From: CAYHPY01 sp964358485
GTDB lineage: Bacteria; Elusimicrobiota; Elusimicrobia; UBA1565; UBA9628
Assembly (NCBI GenBank): GCA_964358485.1
Contig: CAYHPY010000005.1
Coordinates: forward strand, 25,802-89,801
DNA: 64,000 nucleotides
Direction: 5' to 3'
Shown: positions 43,676 to 51,102 of the stretch, piece after piece
Position numbering within the stretch: position 1 is the stretch's first letter
How the letters are laid out: every line of letters begins with the position of its first letter
Made by a program: the position numbers and the translations under genes
The notes under the pieces: model-generated
The model's input: the letters and a program-made list of their open reading frames with translations, nothing else
What the model was told of the DNA's origin: nothing
The model's database searches: none

Positions 43676-44877
43676 AAAGAATAAAACCCCGCATCGTCCT
43701 CGCCTTCAGCGGAGGATTGGACACCTCCTTCTGCCTGGTCTGGCTCCGCGAAGAGCTTCAAGCCGAGGTCATCACGGCCACCGTCGACACCGGGGGCTTC
43801 TCTCCGGCCGAACTGGCCAAGATCGCCGCCCGCGCCCGCGCCCTGGGCGCCAAGAAGCATTACACGCTGGACGGCCGCGCGGAGCTTTTCCGGCGCTTTG
43901 CCCTGCCGCTCATCCAAGGCAACGTCCTGCGCGGGCGGGTTTACCCCCTCTCGGTGGCCGCTGAGCGGATACTGCAAGCAGAGATGGTGTCCCGATTGGC
44001 CCTCCGGCTCAAGGCCGGAGGAGTGGCCCACGGCTCCACCGGAGCCGGGAACGATCAGTTTCGCTTTGATGGGGTTTTCCAAGTCCTTCTGCCCGGCGTC
44101 ACGGTCCACACCCCGGTCCGCAGTCTGGGCTGGTCCAGGGGGCAGGAAGTGGAGTTTCTGGCCGCCCGGAAGATCGCCGTGCCCGCCAAGACCGCGGCTT
44201 ACTCGGTCAATGCGGGGATGTGGGGAACGACGGTCGGAGGGCGGGAGACGCATGATCCTTGGAAGACGGTTCCCGAACATACCTTTCCGAAGGAAAGGCA
44301 GAAAATTTTGACCACGGAACGGGAAATTGTTCTTGGATTCGTCCGAGGAGTGCCGGTTTATTTAAACGGAAAGAGAAAAGACGGAATATCCTTGGTCCGG
44401 GAACTGGCAAGCCTCGGCCAAGACTACCGCCTGGGCCGAGGCATCCACCTAGGGGATACCATCCTAGGAATCAAGGGACGGATCGCCTTCGAAGCGGCTG
44501 CGCCGCTTCTCATAATTGCCGCCCACTCCGAGCTCGAGAAACTGGTGCTGACCCGCTGGCAGGTCTTCTGGAAGAACCACATCGCGGATTTCTACGGCCA
44601 GCTCCTGCATGAGGGGCTTTATTTCGACCCGGTGATGCGCGACATCGAGGCCTTGATCGCCTCCAGCCAGAAAGCCGTGACCGGCGAGGCGCGCCTGCGC
44701 CTGCGCCCGGGGCGATTTGAAGTCGTCGGCGTGCGCAGTCCGCACAGCCTGGCGGCCGCGGCCGCCGCGACCTACGGGGAAACGACGCGCCTGTGGAGCG
44801 GGGCGGAGGCGGCAGGGTTCGGAAAACTGCACGCCCTGCCGATGACCTTGGCCGCGCGCGCGATGAGGAGAGCATGA
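43672..44877 (+). CDS. argG: Argininosuccinate synthase
   Basis: This 401-residue enzyme condenses citrulline and aspartate with ATP to argininosuccinate. The PP-loop ATP-pyrophosphatase motif AFSGGLDTSFCLVWL is at 10-24, TVDTGGF near 37, and the citrulline/aspartate site AHGSTGAGNDQFRFD near 120-135. Length is normal (about 400). ATG 43672 overlaps the argR stop. The stretch 44270-44400 uses markedly more A/T-ending codons than the rest, next to a GC-rich inverted repeat at 44411-44442; the frame is intact throughout. Confidence 0.95.
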   Translation: MKRIKPRIVLAFSGGLDTSFCLVWLREELQAEVITATVDTGGFSPAELAKIAARARALGAKKHYTLDGRAELFRRFALPLIQGNVLRGRVYPLSVAAERILQAEMVSRLALRLKAGGVAHGSTGAGNDQFRFDGVFQVLLPGVTVHTPVRSLGWSRGQEVEFLAARKIAVPAKTAAYSVNAGMWGTTVGGRETHDPWKTVPEHTFPKERQKILTTEREIVLGFVRGVPVYLNGKRKDGISLVRELASLGQDYRLGRGIHLGDTILGIKGRIAFEAAAPLLIIAAHSELEKLVLTRWQVFWKNHIADFYGQLLHEGLYFDPVMRDIEALIASSQKAVTGEARLRLRPGRFEVVGVRSPHSLAAAAAATYGETTRLWSGAEAAGFGKLHALPMTLAARAMRRA

Positions 44878-45923
44878 AAGTCACGCTGGATAAAATCGCT
44901 TCGGCGACGCAAAACGCCCGGGTTCCCCGGGAAGTCCACCTTTCGGAGCAGATCAAGGCCGAGGAGGGCATGGTCGTGGCCGCACGGGTTCATGGGACCA
45001 AGACCACCTACAACACATTGGAGGACCTCCACGGGCGCATGATCGGCTTAAACGACGGCGACCTCATCGCCGGAGTCCTGGGCTCGCGCCGCGCCCTGCG
45101 CGGCTACGCCGGGGTCATTCCCCCCTCCGTCAAGGTCGGGGACCGGCTGGACATCCTCAATCTCGGAGGCGTCATCGGCAAGTGCACCTCGGTGAACCTG
45201 GAGTTGGGCCCTCCCTTGCAGGCGGAGATCCTGGGCCAGGTCCTCTCTTTCCCCTATCTGGGCGAGCGCCACGGCGTCCCGGCCACCATCCGGACCAACG
45301 CGGTGCCGATGGCCGAAAAGCTCGACAAGTGCGCCCCCGTCGTCTACGTGGCCGGCACCTGCATGAACTCCGGCAAGACCTTCGCCTGCGGCGAGGTCAT
45401 CCGCTACCTGGCCCGCCGGGGCAAGAAAGTCTGCGGGGCGAAGTTCACCGGCGTCTCGCTCTTGCGCGACACCATGAGCATGGTCGACCGCGGCGCCTTC
45501 AAGAGCCTCTCCTTCAACGACGCGGGCGCGGTCTCCACCACCGACGCGGTCTCCGTGGGCGTGGCCAAGGGCCTGCTCAACGCCCTCAATAAAGAGGAGC
45601 CCGACTGCCTGGTCGTCGAGCTGGGCGACGGCATTCTGGGAGAATACGGCGTCCAAGCCATCCTCCACGACGACGAATTGATGTCGGTGGCCAAGGCGCA
45701 CCTGCTCTGCGCCACCGACCCGGTCGCGGCCTGGGGCGCGGTGGAGCTCTACAACACGCGCTTTCACCGCAAGGCCGATCTGGTCTGCGGCCCGGCCACC
45801 GACAACGCCGTCGGTAAGGAATTCATAGAAAAGAAAATCGGGGTCAAGGCCCTCAACGCCCGGATCGAGTACGAGGCCATCGGCGCCTTCGTGGAAAAGG
45901 CCCTCTTCGGAGCAGCCTCATGA
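44874..45923 (+). CDS. Unassigned P-loop protein embedded in the arginine operon
   Basis: This 349-residue cytosolic protein has two parts. Residues 25-125 are beta-rich with LNDGDLIAGVLGSRRALRGYAG and LDILNLGGVIGKCTSVNLELG. Residues 150-349 form a P-loop NTPase with AGTCMNSGKTFACGEVIRYL (GxxxxSGKT at 161-169), FTGVSLLRDTMSM and an acidic strand VVELGDGILGEYG at 247-259. The P-loop part recalls MobB/dethiobiotin-synthetase-like and DUF1611 ATPases, but I cannot name the family. It is locked between argG and argC by ATGA overlaps on both sides, so it should be made in step with the pathway. A role in the missing acylation step or in metabolite sensing is speculation. Confidence 0.85.
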   Translation: MKVTLDKIASATQNARVPREVHLSEQIKAEEGMVVAARVHGTKTTYNTLEDLHGRMIGLNDGDLIAGVLGSRRALRGYAGVIPPSVKVGDRLDILNLGGVIGKCTSVNLELGPPLQAEILGQVLSFPYLGERHGVPATIRTNAVPMAEKLDKCAPVVYVAGTCMNSGKTFACGEVIRYLARRGKKVCGAKFTGVSLLRDTMSMVDRGAFKSLSFNDAGAVSTTDAVSVGVAKGLLNALNKEEPDCLVVELGDGILGEYGVQAILHDDELMSVAKAHLLCATDPVAAWGAVELYNTRFHRKADLVCGPATDNAVGKEFIEKKIGVKALNARIEYEAIGAFVEKALFGAAS

Positions 45924-46951
45924 GGCGCCTGAAAGTCGGCATCGAAGGCGGGGCGGGCTACACCGGCGGGGAGCTCATCCGCATCCTGCTCGGACACCCG
46001 AAGGTGGAGATCGTCGGCATCAGCTCCTCGACCTTTCCGGGGCAGGGCGTGGCCATGGCCCATCCCAACCTCCGGGGCCTGACCAAACTTTCCTTCGTCC
46101 CCCGGCTGGACTACGCCTCCTTGGACGTCCTGTTCATGGCCGGTGGCCACGGCGACGCCATGGCCGAGGTCCCCGCCCTCCTCAAGAGCGCCCCCAAGGA
46201 CCTCCGCCTGGTGGACCTCTCCGGGGATTTCCGCCTGGAGGATCCCGAACTGTATCCGGTCTGGTACGGGCGGCGGCATTTGGCGCCCAATCTTCTCAAA
46301 TCCTTCGCCTACGGCCTGCCGGAACTCAACCGCGCGGCCGTGGTCCGCTCCCGGCGCGTGGCCAACCCGGGGTGTTTCGCCACCGCGGCGGCCCTGGCCC
46401 TCGGGCCCCTGGCCAAGGGCGGGGCGACCGGCACCGTTTCCGTGACCGCGGTGACGGGCTCCACGGGCTCGGGCGCCAGCCCGACCTTGATCACCCATCA
46501 TCCCACCCGCCACGCCAATATGCGGGCGTACAAGCCGTTTCGGCACCAGCACACGCCCGAGATCGAACAGACCGTCAACCGGCTGTCGGGACGCAAGGCC
46601 CTGAAGCTGTCCTTGGTTCCGGTCTCCGGGCCCTTCGCCCGCGGGATCTACGCGGTCTGCCAATTGGATTTGCCCAAAGGCTGGAACGCGGCCAAGGTCC
46701 AGGACCTGTTCCGGAAAACCTACGACGGCTGTCCCTTCATCCGGATCGTGGAGGAACCGCCCGGGCTCAACGCCGTTTCCGGGAGCAACCACTGCGACAT
46801 CTTCGCCACGGTCCATGACGGCCGCATCGGCGTCGTCTCCGCCCTGGACAACCTGGTCAAGGGCGCCTCCGGACAGGCCGTCCAGAACCTCAACCTCATG
46901 ATGGGCTGGGACGAGACCACCGGACTCTCCGCCGCGGGGTGCTACCCGTGA
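45920..46951 (+). CDS. argC: N-acyl-gamma-glutamyl-phosphate reductase
   Basis: This 343-residue enzyme reduces N-acyl-glutamyl phosphate to the semialdehyde with NADPH. Rossmann start VGIEGGAGYTGGELIRILLGHP, the catalytic Cys in RRVANPGCFATAAALAL, and the C-terminal-domain motif TGSTGSGASPTLITHHPTR followed by YKPFRHQHTPEIEQT. The GSTGxG...THxxxRxxN...YKxFxHQHxxEI pattern is the type I remember from Bacteroidetes ArgC, which handles succinylated intermediates, rather than the E. coli type; this rests on memory. ATGA overlap with the P-loop gene. Confidence 0.93.
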   Translation: MRRLKVGIEGGAGYTGGELIRILLGHPKVEIVGISSSTFPGQGVAMAHPNLRGLTKLSFVPRLDYASLDVLFMAGGHGDAMAEVPALLKSAPKDLRLVDLSGDFRLEDPELYPVWYGRRHLAPNLLKSFAYGLPELNRAAVVRSRRVANPGCFATAAALALGPLAKGGATGTVSVTAVTGSTGSGASPTLITHHPTRHANMRAYKPFRHQHTPEIEQTVNRLSGRKALKLSLVPVSGPFARGIYAVCQLDLPKGWNAAKVQDLFRKTYDGCPFIRIVEEPPGLNAVSGSNHCDIFATVHDGRIGVVSALDNLVKGASGQAVQNLNLMMGWDETTGLSAAGCYP

Positions 46952-48126
46952 GCGCGGTCCTGTCCGCGGGCGAATGGATGGCCCGGGAAGAGGCCGCGCT
47001 TCTTCCCACCTACCAGAAATTTCCCTTCGTTCTCGAACGGGGCGAGGGCTGCTGGGTTTACGACAGCGAAGGCGGGCGCTACCTGGACCTGTACGGCGGC
47101 CACGCGGTCTGCCTGCTGGGCCATTGCCCCCCGGAGGTGGCCCAGGCCGTTTCCGAACAGGCCCGCAAGCTTCTTTTTTATTCCAACCTGGCCTACACCA
47201 GCGTCCGAGCGGAGGCCGCCGAAGCCTTGGTCGCCCTATGCGGCCAACCGGGCTCCAAGGTTTTTTTCTGCAATTCTGGGGCCGAGGCTAACGAAAACGC
47301 GTTGCGCCTGGCCTGGCAAACGAGCGGCAGGTCGAAAATCATCGCCACCGAAGGCTCCTTCCACGGCCGAACGGCGGGCGCGCTGGCCGCCACCGGCTTG
47401 GCGAAATACCGCAAAGGCGCGAAGGGCTTGGCGACGGGAGTGGTCCACATTCCTTTCGGGGACCTGGAAGCGGCCTCCAAGGCCATCGACCACGACACGG
47501 CGGCCGTGATCTTGGAGCCCATCCAAAGCATGGCGGGGGCGGTGACCCCGCCGGAGGGCTACCTCAAGGGAATTGAAAAACTTTGCCACAAGAACGGGGC
47601 CGTCCTTATCTTCGACGAGGTCCAGACCGGCCTCGGCCGGGTCGGAGCGCGCAGCGCCGCGGACCTTTACGGCATCAACCCGGACATCATGACCTTCGCC
47701 AAGGGCCTGGCTTCCGGAGTTCCCTGCGGGGCCATTCTGGTCGGCGAGCGAACGGCCCGGGGCGTCAAGTCCGGGGACCTGGGTTCGACTTTCGGGGGCG
47801 GGCCGTTGGCGTGCGCGGCGGCTTTGGCCACATTGCAAACGATTTCCGAACGCAGGCTCTGGGAGAATGCCGCGGCGCGGGAAGCTCAAATTCGAAAAAC
47901 ATTTCATTGGCCGGCCTTGAAGGGGATCCGTGGGAAGGGATTGCTCCTTGGTTTGGAGTTTGGCCGGCCGGCCAAGGAAATCGCCAAGGGTTTGTTGGAG
48001 AAGAGGATTTTGGTCGGGACTTCGGAGGATTCGAATGTCCTGAGGCTGTTGCCGCCGCTGACGGTTAGTGAAAAAGAAATTGAAATGCTACGGATTGCTT
48101 TGGAAGGGATATTGAACGGAAAATGA
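46948..48126 (+). CDS. argD: Acylornithine aminotransferase
   Basis: This 392-residue class III PLP aminotransferase converts acylglutamate semialdehyde to acylornithine. Signatures: YLDLYGGHAVCLLGHCPPEV, FCNSGAEANENALRLA, GSFHGRTAGALAATG, the PLP region LIFDEVQTGLGRVG, and the Schiff-base Lys in IMTFAKGLASGVPCG. GTG 46948 gives a GTGA overlap with argC; ATG 46978 is an alternative. The last ~250 bp shift to A/T-ending codons and contain a GGCCGGCC inverted repeat (47907-47975) without disturbing the frame. Confidence 0.93.
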   Translation: MSAVLSAGEWMAREEAALLPTYQKFPFVLERGEGCWVYDSEGGRYLDLYGGHAVCLLGHCPPEVAQAVSEQARKLLFYSNLAYTSVRAEAAEALVALCGQPGSKVFFCNSGAEANENALRLAWQTSGRSKIIATEGSFHGRTAGALAATGLAKYRKGAKGLATGVVHIPFGDLEAASKAIDHDTAAVILEPIQSMAGAVTPPEGYLKGIEKLCHKNGAVLIFDEVQTGLGRVGARSAADLYGINPDIMTFAKGLASGVPCGAILVGERTARGVKSGDLGSTFGGGPLACAAALATLQTISERRLWENAAAREAQIRKTFHWPALKGIRGKGLLLGLEFGRPAKEIAKGLLEKRILVGTSEDSNVLRLLPPLTVSEKEIEMLRIALEGILNGK

Positions 48127-49121
48127 AACATTTCACGCATTTGAAAGATCATTCGGGAGAAGAGATCAACGGAATGATCGATACGGCGACGGAATTCAAG
48201 AACGGAACTAGGTCCGGCCGGCCCTTGGCCGGCCGGAAATTGGCATTTTGCTTCATGAACCCTTCTCTCAGAACCCAGGTCTCCATGGAAGTCGCCGCCG
48301 TCGACCTCGGAGCCCACCCCGTGGTCCTCAATCTCGGCACCGACACCTGGAAGATGGAGCATGCGGAAGGAACCGTCATGGACGGCGCCGCCGCGGAACA
48401 TTTGAAGGAAGCCGTCCCGGTCCTGGCGCGCTTCACCCAGGGCCTGGCCCTGCGCTCATTTCCCGCCGGAACCACCTGGGAGGAGGACAAGAAGGAGCCC
48501 TATCTGGCGGCCTTCCGGAAATACTCCCCGGTCCCCGTGATCAATCTGGAATCGGCCAGCGGGCATCCCTGCCAGGCCTTGGCCGATCTGATGACCATCC
48601 GCGAAAAGATGGACCCGCGGGGCAAGAAATTCCTGCTGACCTGGGCGCCGCATGTCAAAGGACTGCCCATGGCCGTGCCCAATTCCGCGGCCGAGATCGC
48701 GGCCCTGGCCGGGATGAACGTGACCATCGCCCGGCCACCGGGCTTTGACCTGGATCCCGAGGTGATCGCGCGGGTCCGGAAATCCTGCGGGGCCGCCGGA
48801 ACGGAATTAAAGGTGACCGAGGACGCGGAGGGGGCGTTTTCGGGGGCGGACGTGGTTTACGCCAAGTCCTGGGGCTCGATGACGGAATACGGCAAGCCGC
48901 CGCCGGCGGAAGAAAATTTCAGGAAAAAATGGATCGTCACGGAAGAGAAAATGCGCCGGACCTCGTCGGCGATTTTCATGCACTGCCTGCCGGTCCGGCG
49001 CAATCTGGTCGTCCAGGACGCAGTCCTGGACGGGAAATGGTCCGTTGTTTTGGATCAGGCTGAAAACCGCCTTCATACCGCCAAGGCCGTTCTCCTTAAA
49101 CTCTACTCGGAGGAATCATGA
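48123..49121 (+). CDS. argF': N-acylornithine transcarbamylase (AOTCase/SOTCase type)
   Basis: This 332-residue transcarbamylase is of the N-acetyl/N-succinyl-ornithine class, not anabolic OTCase. The carbamoyl-phosphate loop is NPSLRTQ near 46-52; class signatures are KYSPVPVINLES, LTWAPHVKGLPMAVPNSAAE, GADVVYAKSWGS, MHCLPVRRNLVVQD and AENRLHTAKAV. The residue that sets the acyl group is Pro90 in Bacteroides SOTCase and Glu92 in Xanthomonas AOTCase; here the aligned residue is Ala91 (MDGAAAEHL). A small residue should favour the bulkier succinyl substrate. The product would be N-acylcitrulline. ATGA overlaps on both sides. Confidence 0.9.
   Translation: MKHFTHLKDHSGEEINGMIDTATEFKNGTRSGRPLAGRKLAFCFMNPSLRTQVSMEVAAVDLGAHPVVLNLGTDTWKMEHAEGTVMDGAAAEHLKEAVPVLARFTQGLALRSFPAGTTWEEDKKEPYLAAFRKYSPVPVINLESASGHPCQALADLMTIREKMDPRGKKFLLTWAPHVKGLPMAVPNSAAEIAALAGMNVTIARPPGFDLDPEVIARVRKSCGAAGTELKVTEDAEGAFSGADVVYAKSWGSMTEYGKPPPAEENFRKKWIVTEEKMRRTSSAIFMHCLPVRRNLVVQDAVLDGKWSVVLDQAENRLHTAKAVLLKLYSEES
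48213..48237. repeat. GGCCGGCC hairpin inside the transcarbamylase gene
   Basis: The arms TCCGGCCGGCC and GGCCGGCCGGA pair perfectly over 11 bp around a CTT loop. It lies in an otherwise AT-leaning 5' part of the gene and encodes RPLAGRKLA without breaking the frame. Related inverted repeats occur at 47907-47975 (argD) and 51282-51335 (argH). Confidence 0.75.
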
Positions 49122-50050
49122 CCGAAACGCCCATCCTGCTTAAGGAAGCCATTCCCTACATCCGCCTCTACAAGGGGAAAATATTCGTCGTGAAGGTCGG
49201 CGGCCGGGTGATCGGCCGCAAGGACACCTTGGACGACCTCATCGAGGACGTCTGCCTGCTTCAGCAGGTGGGCATCCGGGTGGTCATGGTCCACGGGGGC
49301 GGCCCGCAGGCCTCCGAGCTCTCCAAAAGGCTGGGGCTCACGCCCGAAATCATCGCCGGACGGCGGGTCACCGACGCCCGAACGCTGGAAGTGGCCAAGA
49401 TGGTCTACGCCGGAAGCCTCAACATCGACATCCTTTCCTCCTTCCGGACGCATCACACCCCCGCGGTGGGCGTCTCCGGCGTGGACGGAAAGCTCATCAC
49501 CGCCCGCAAGCGGGAGAAGACCATGGTGGCCCCGTCCCCGGGGGCCGACCCGATCGAGGTGGATTACGGCTTCGTCGGGGACATCGAACAGGTGGACCCC
49601 ACGGTCCTCACGCACATTCTGGATGGGGGCATGACCCCGGTGGTCTCCTGCCTGGGCTCCGATGACTCGGGCGCGATCCTCAACATCAACGCCGACTCGG
49701 TGGCCGAGGCCGTGGCGCGCGCTTTGAAAGCCGAGAAGCTGGTCGTGGTCACCGACACCGAGGGCATCCTCAAGGACGCCGCCAAGCCGGAGACCTTGGT
49801 CTCCTACGCCGACATCGAGGAAATCGGCCGCCTCAAGGCCGACGGCAGCCTCAGCGGAGGCATGCTGCCCAAGGTGGAGGCCTGCATTCGGGCCCTCAAG
49901 GGCGGCGTGCGCCGGACCCACATCATCAACGGGACCAAGCCCGGCGTCCTCATGCGGGAAATCTTCACCAACGGGGGCTGCGGCACGATGATCGTCGAGC
50001 GCCGCGAAACCCAGGGCGAGCCCACGCCGGACTTGGCGCCCGCCGCGTGA
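49118..50050 (+). CDS. argB: N-acylglutamate kinase
   Basis: This 310-residue amino-acid-kinase-fold enzyme phosphorylates N-acylglutamate with ATP. Signatures: FVVKVGGRVIG near 23-33, VVMVHGGGPQASELSKRLG, DARTLEVAKMVYAG, GDIEQVDPTVL, VSCLGSDDSGAILNINADSVAEAVA and a C-terminal GGMLPKVEACIRALKGGV followed by MIVERRE. Slightly longer than E. coli ArgB because of an N-terminal helix, which in hexameric enzymes mediates arginine feedback inhibition, so feedback control is plausible. ATGA start; GTGA junction to argE. Confidence 0.95.
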   Translation: MTETPILLKEAIPYIRLYKGKIFVVKVGGRVIGRKDTLDDLIEDVCLLQQVGIRVVMVHGGGPQASELSKRLGLTPEIIAGRRVTDARTLEVAKMVYAGSLNIDILSSFRTHHTPAVGVSGVDGKLITARKREKTMVAPSPGADPIEVDYGFVGDIEQVDPTVLTHILDGGMTPVVSCLGSDDSGAILNINADSVAEAVARALKAEKLVVVTDTEGILKDAAKPETLVSYADIEEIGRLKADGSLSGGMLPKVEACIRALKGGVRRTHIINGTKPGVLMREIFTNGGCGTMIVERRETQGEPTPDLAPAA

Positions 50051-51102
50051 ACGCCGCCGGCCTTCTCCAAGAGTTGGTCCGAATTCCCTCGGAAAGCGGG
50101 AAGGAGGACGCCATGGTCGACCGCCTGGAGGCCGAATTCGGCCGGCTGGGTTGGACCCCGGTCCGAAGCGGCCGCAACCTCCACGCTTTTTTAGGGGACT
50201 CGGGCCCCCTTCTCCTGCTCAATTCCCACACCGACACGGTCCCCGTGGGCGAGGGATGGAGCAAGGATCCGTTGGCGGGAGAGCTCTCGGACGGAAAAAT
50301 TTTCGGCCGCGGATCCAACGACGCCAAAGGGTGCCTGACGGCCATGATCCTCGGCGCGGCCAAGGCCTACGCCTCCAACCGGCCCAAGGGCCGGATCATC
50401 CTGGCGGCCACCTGCGAAGAGGAGATCAACGGCAAAGGTCTGGAGACCTTGATCGCCGACCTCCCCCGGCCGGACGCCGCGGTCATCGGCGAGCCCACGG
50501 GCCTTCAGCCCGCCACGGCCCAAAAAGGCCTGCTGATCCTGGAGATCACCGCCAAAGGGCGCTCCGCCCACGCCGCCTGGGGCGGCGGGATCAACGCCAT
50601 CGAGGCCGCGGCCCGGGACGTGGCCGCCCTCGCGAAACTAAAATTCGACCGGAGCCATTCCGTCCTCGGCCCCCCCTCCTTGGCCGTCACCCAAATCCAG
50701 GGCGGCACACGGCACAACGTGATCCCGGACCGCTGCAAGCTGGTCGTGGACATCCGCACGACTCCCGATTACGCTCCCGAGGAGCTCACGGCGTTGGTCG
50801 CGGCCCAAGTCGAAGGAGAGGTCTCCGTCCGCTCCCAGCGGTTGGGCTCGACCTGCACCGACGAACGGCATCCGGTGGTCCAAGCCGCGCTGGCGGCCAA
50901 TCCGGGCGCCAAGCCCTACGGGTCTCCGACCCTTTCGGATTGGGTTTTTCTCAAAGGCATCCCCGCGGTCAAGGCCGGCCCGGGGGATTCCCGGCGCTCC
51001 CATACCCCGGATGAATTTTTAGGGGTGGAGGAATTGGAGGCGGGTGTCGCTTTCTACGAGAAGCTGATCCGGGGCTATTTCGAATTGGCGGGGGCGCGAT
51101 GA
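50047..51102 (+). CDS. argE: M20-family deacylase, probably N-acylcitrulline deacylase
   Basis: This 351-residue M20 metallohydrolase carries LLLNSHTDTVP (first metal His and the Asp), GRGSNDAKGCLTAMILG (bridging Asp), TCEEEINGKGLETL (catalytic Glu pair), GEPTGLQPATAQKG, a dimerisation domain with GRSAHAAWGGGINAIE, and the terminal metal His in RRSHTPDEFLG. Beside an acylornithine transcarbamylase its expected substrate is N-acylcitrulline (to give citrulline for ArgG) rather than acetylornithine. GTG start in a GTGA overlap with argB. Confidence 0.88.
   Translation: MNAAGLLQELVRIPSESGKEDAMVDRLEAEFGRLGWTPVRSGRNLHAFLGDSGPLLLLNSHTDTVPVGEGWSKDPLAGELSDGKIFGRGSNDAKGCLTAMILGAAKAYASNRPKGRIILAATCEEEINGKGLETLIADLPRPDAAVIGEPTGLQPATAQKGLLILEITAKGRSAHAAWGGGINAIEAAARDVAALAKLKFDRSHSVLGPPSLAVTQIQGGTRHNVIPDRCKLVVDIRTTPDYAPEELTALVAAQVEGEVSVRSQRLGSTCTDERHPVVQAALAANPGAKPYGSPTLSDWVFLKGIPAVKAGPGDSRRSHTPDEFLGVEELEAGVAFYEKLIRGYFELAGAR

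Noticed and set aside
48123..49121. Ordinary ornithine carbamoyltransferase
   Set aside because: The sequence carries the acyl-ornithine class motifs (KYSPVPVIN, LTWAPH, HCLPVRRN) instead of the SMG loop region of OTCase.
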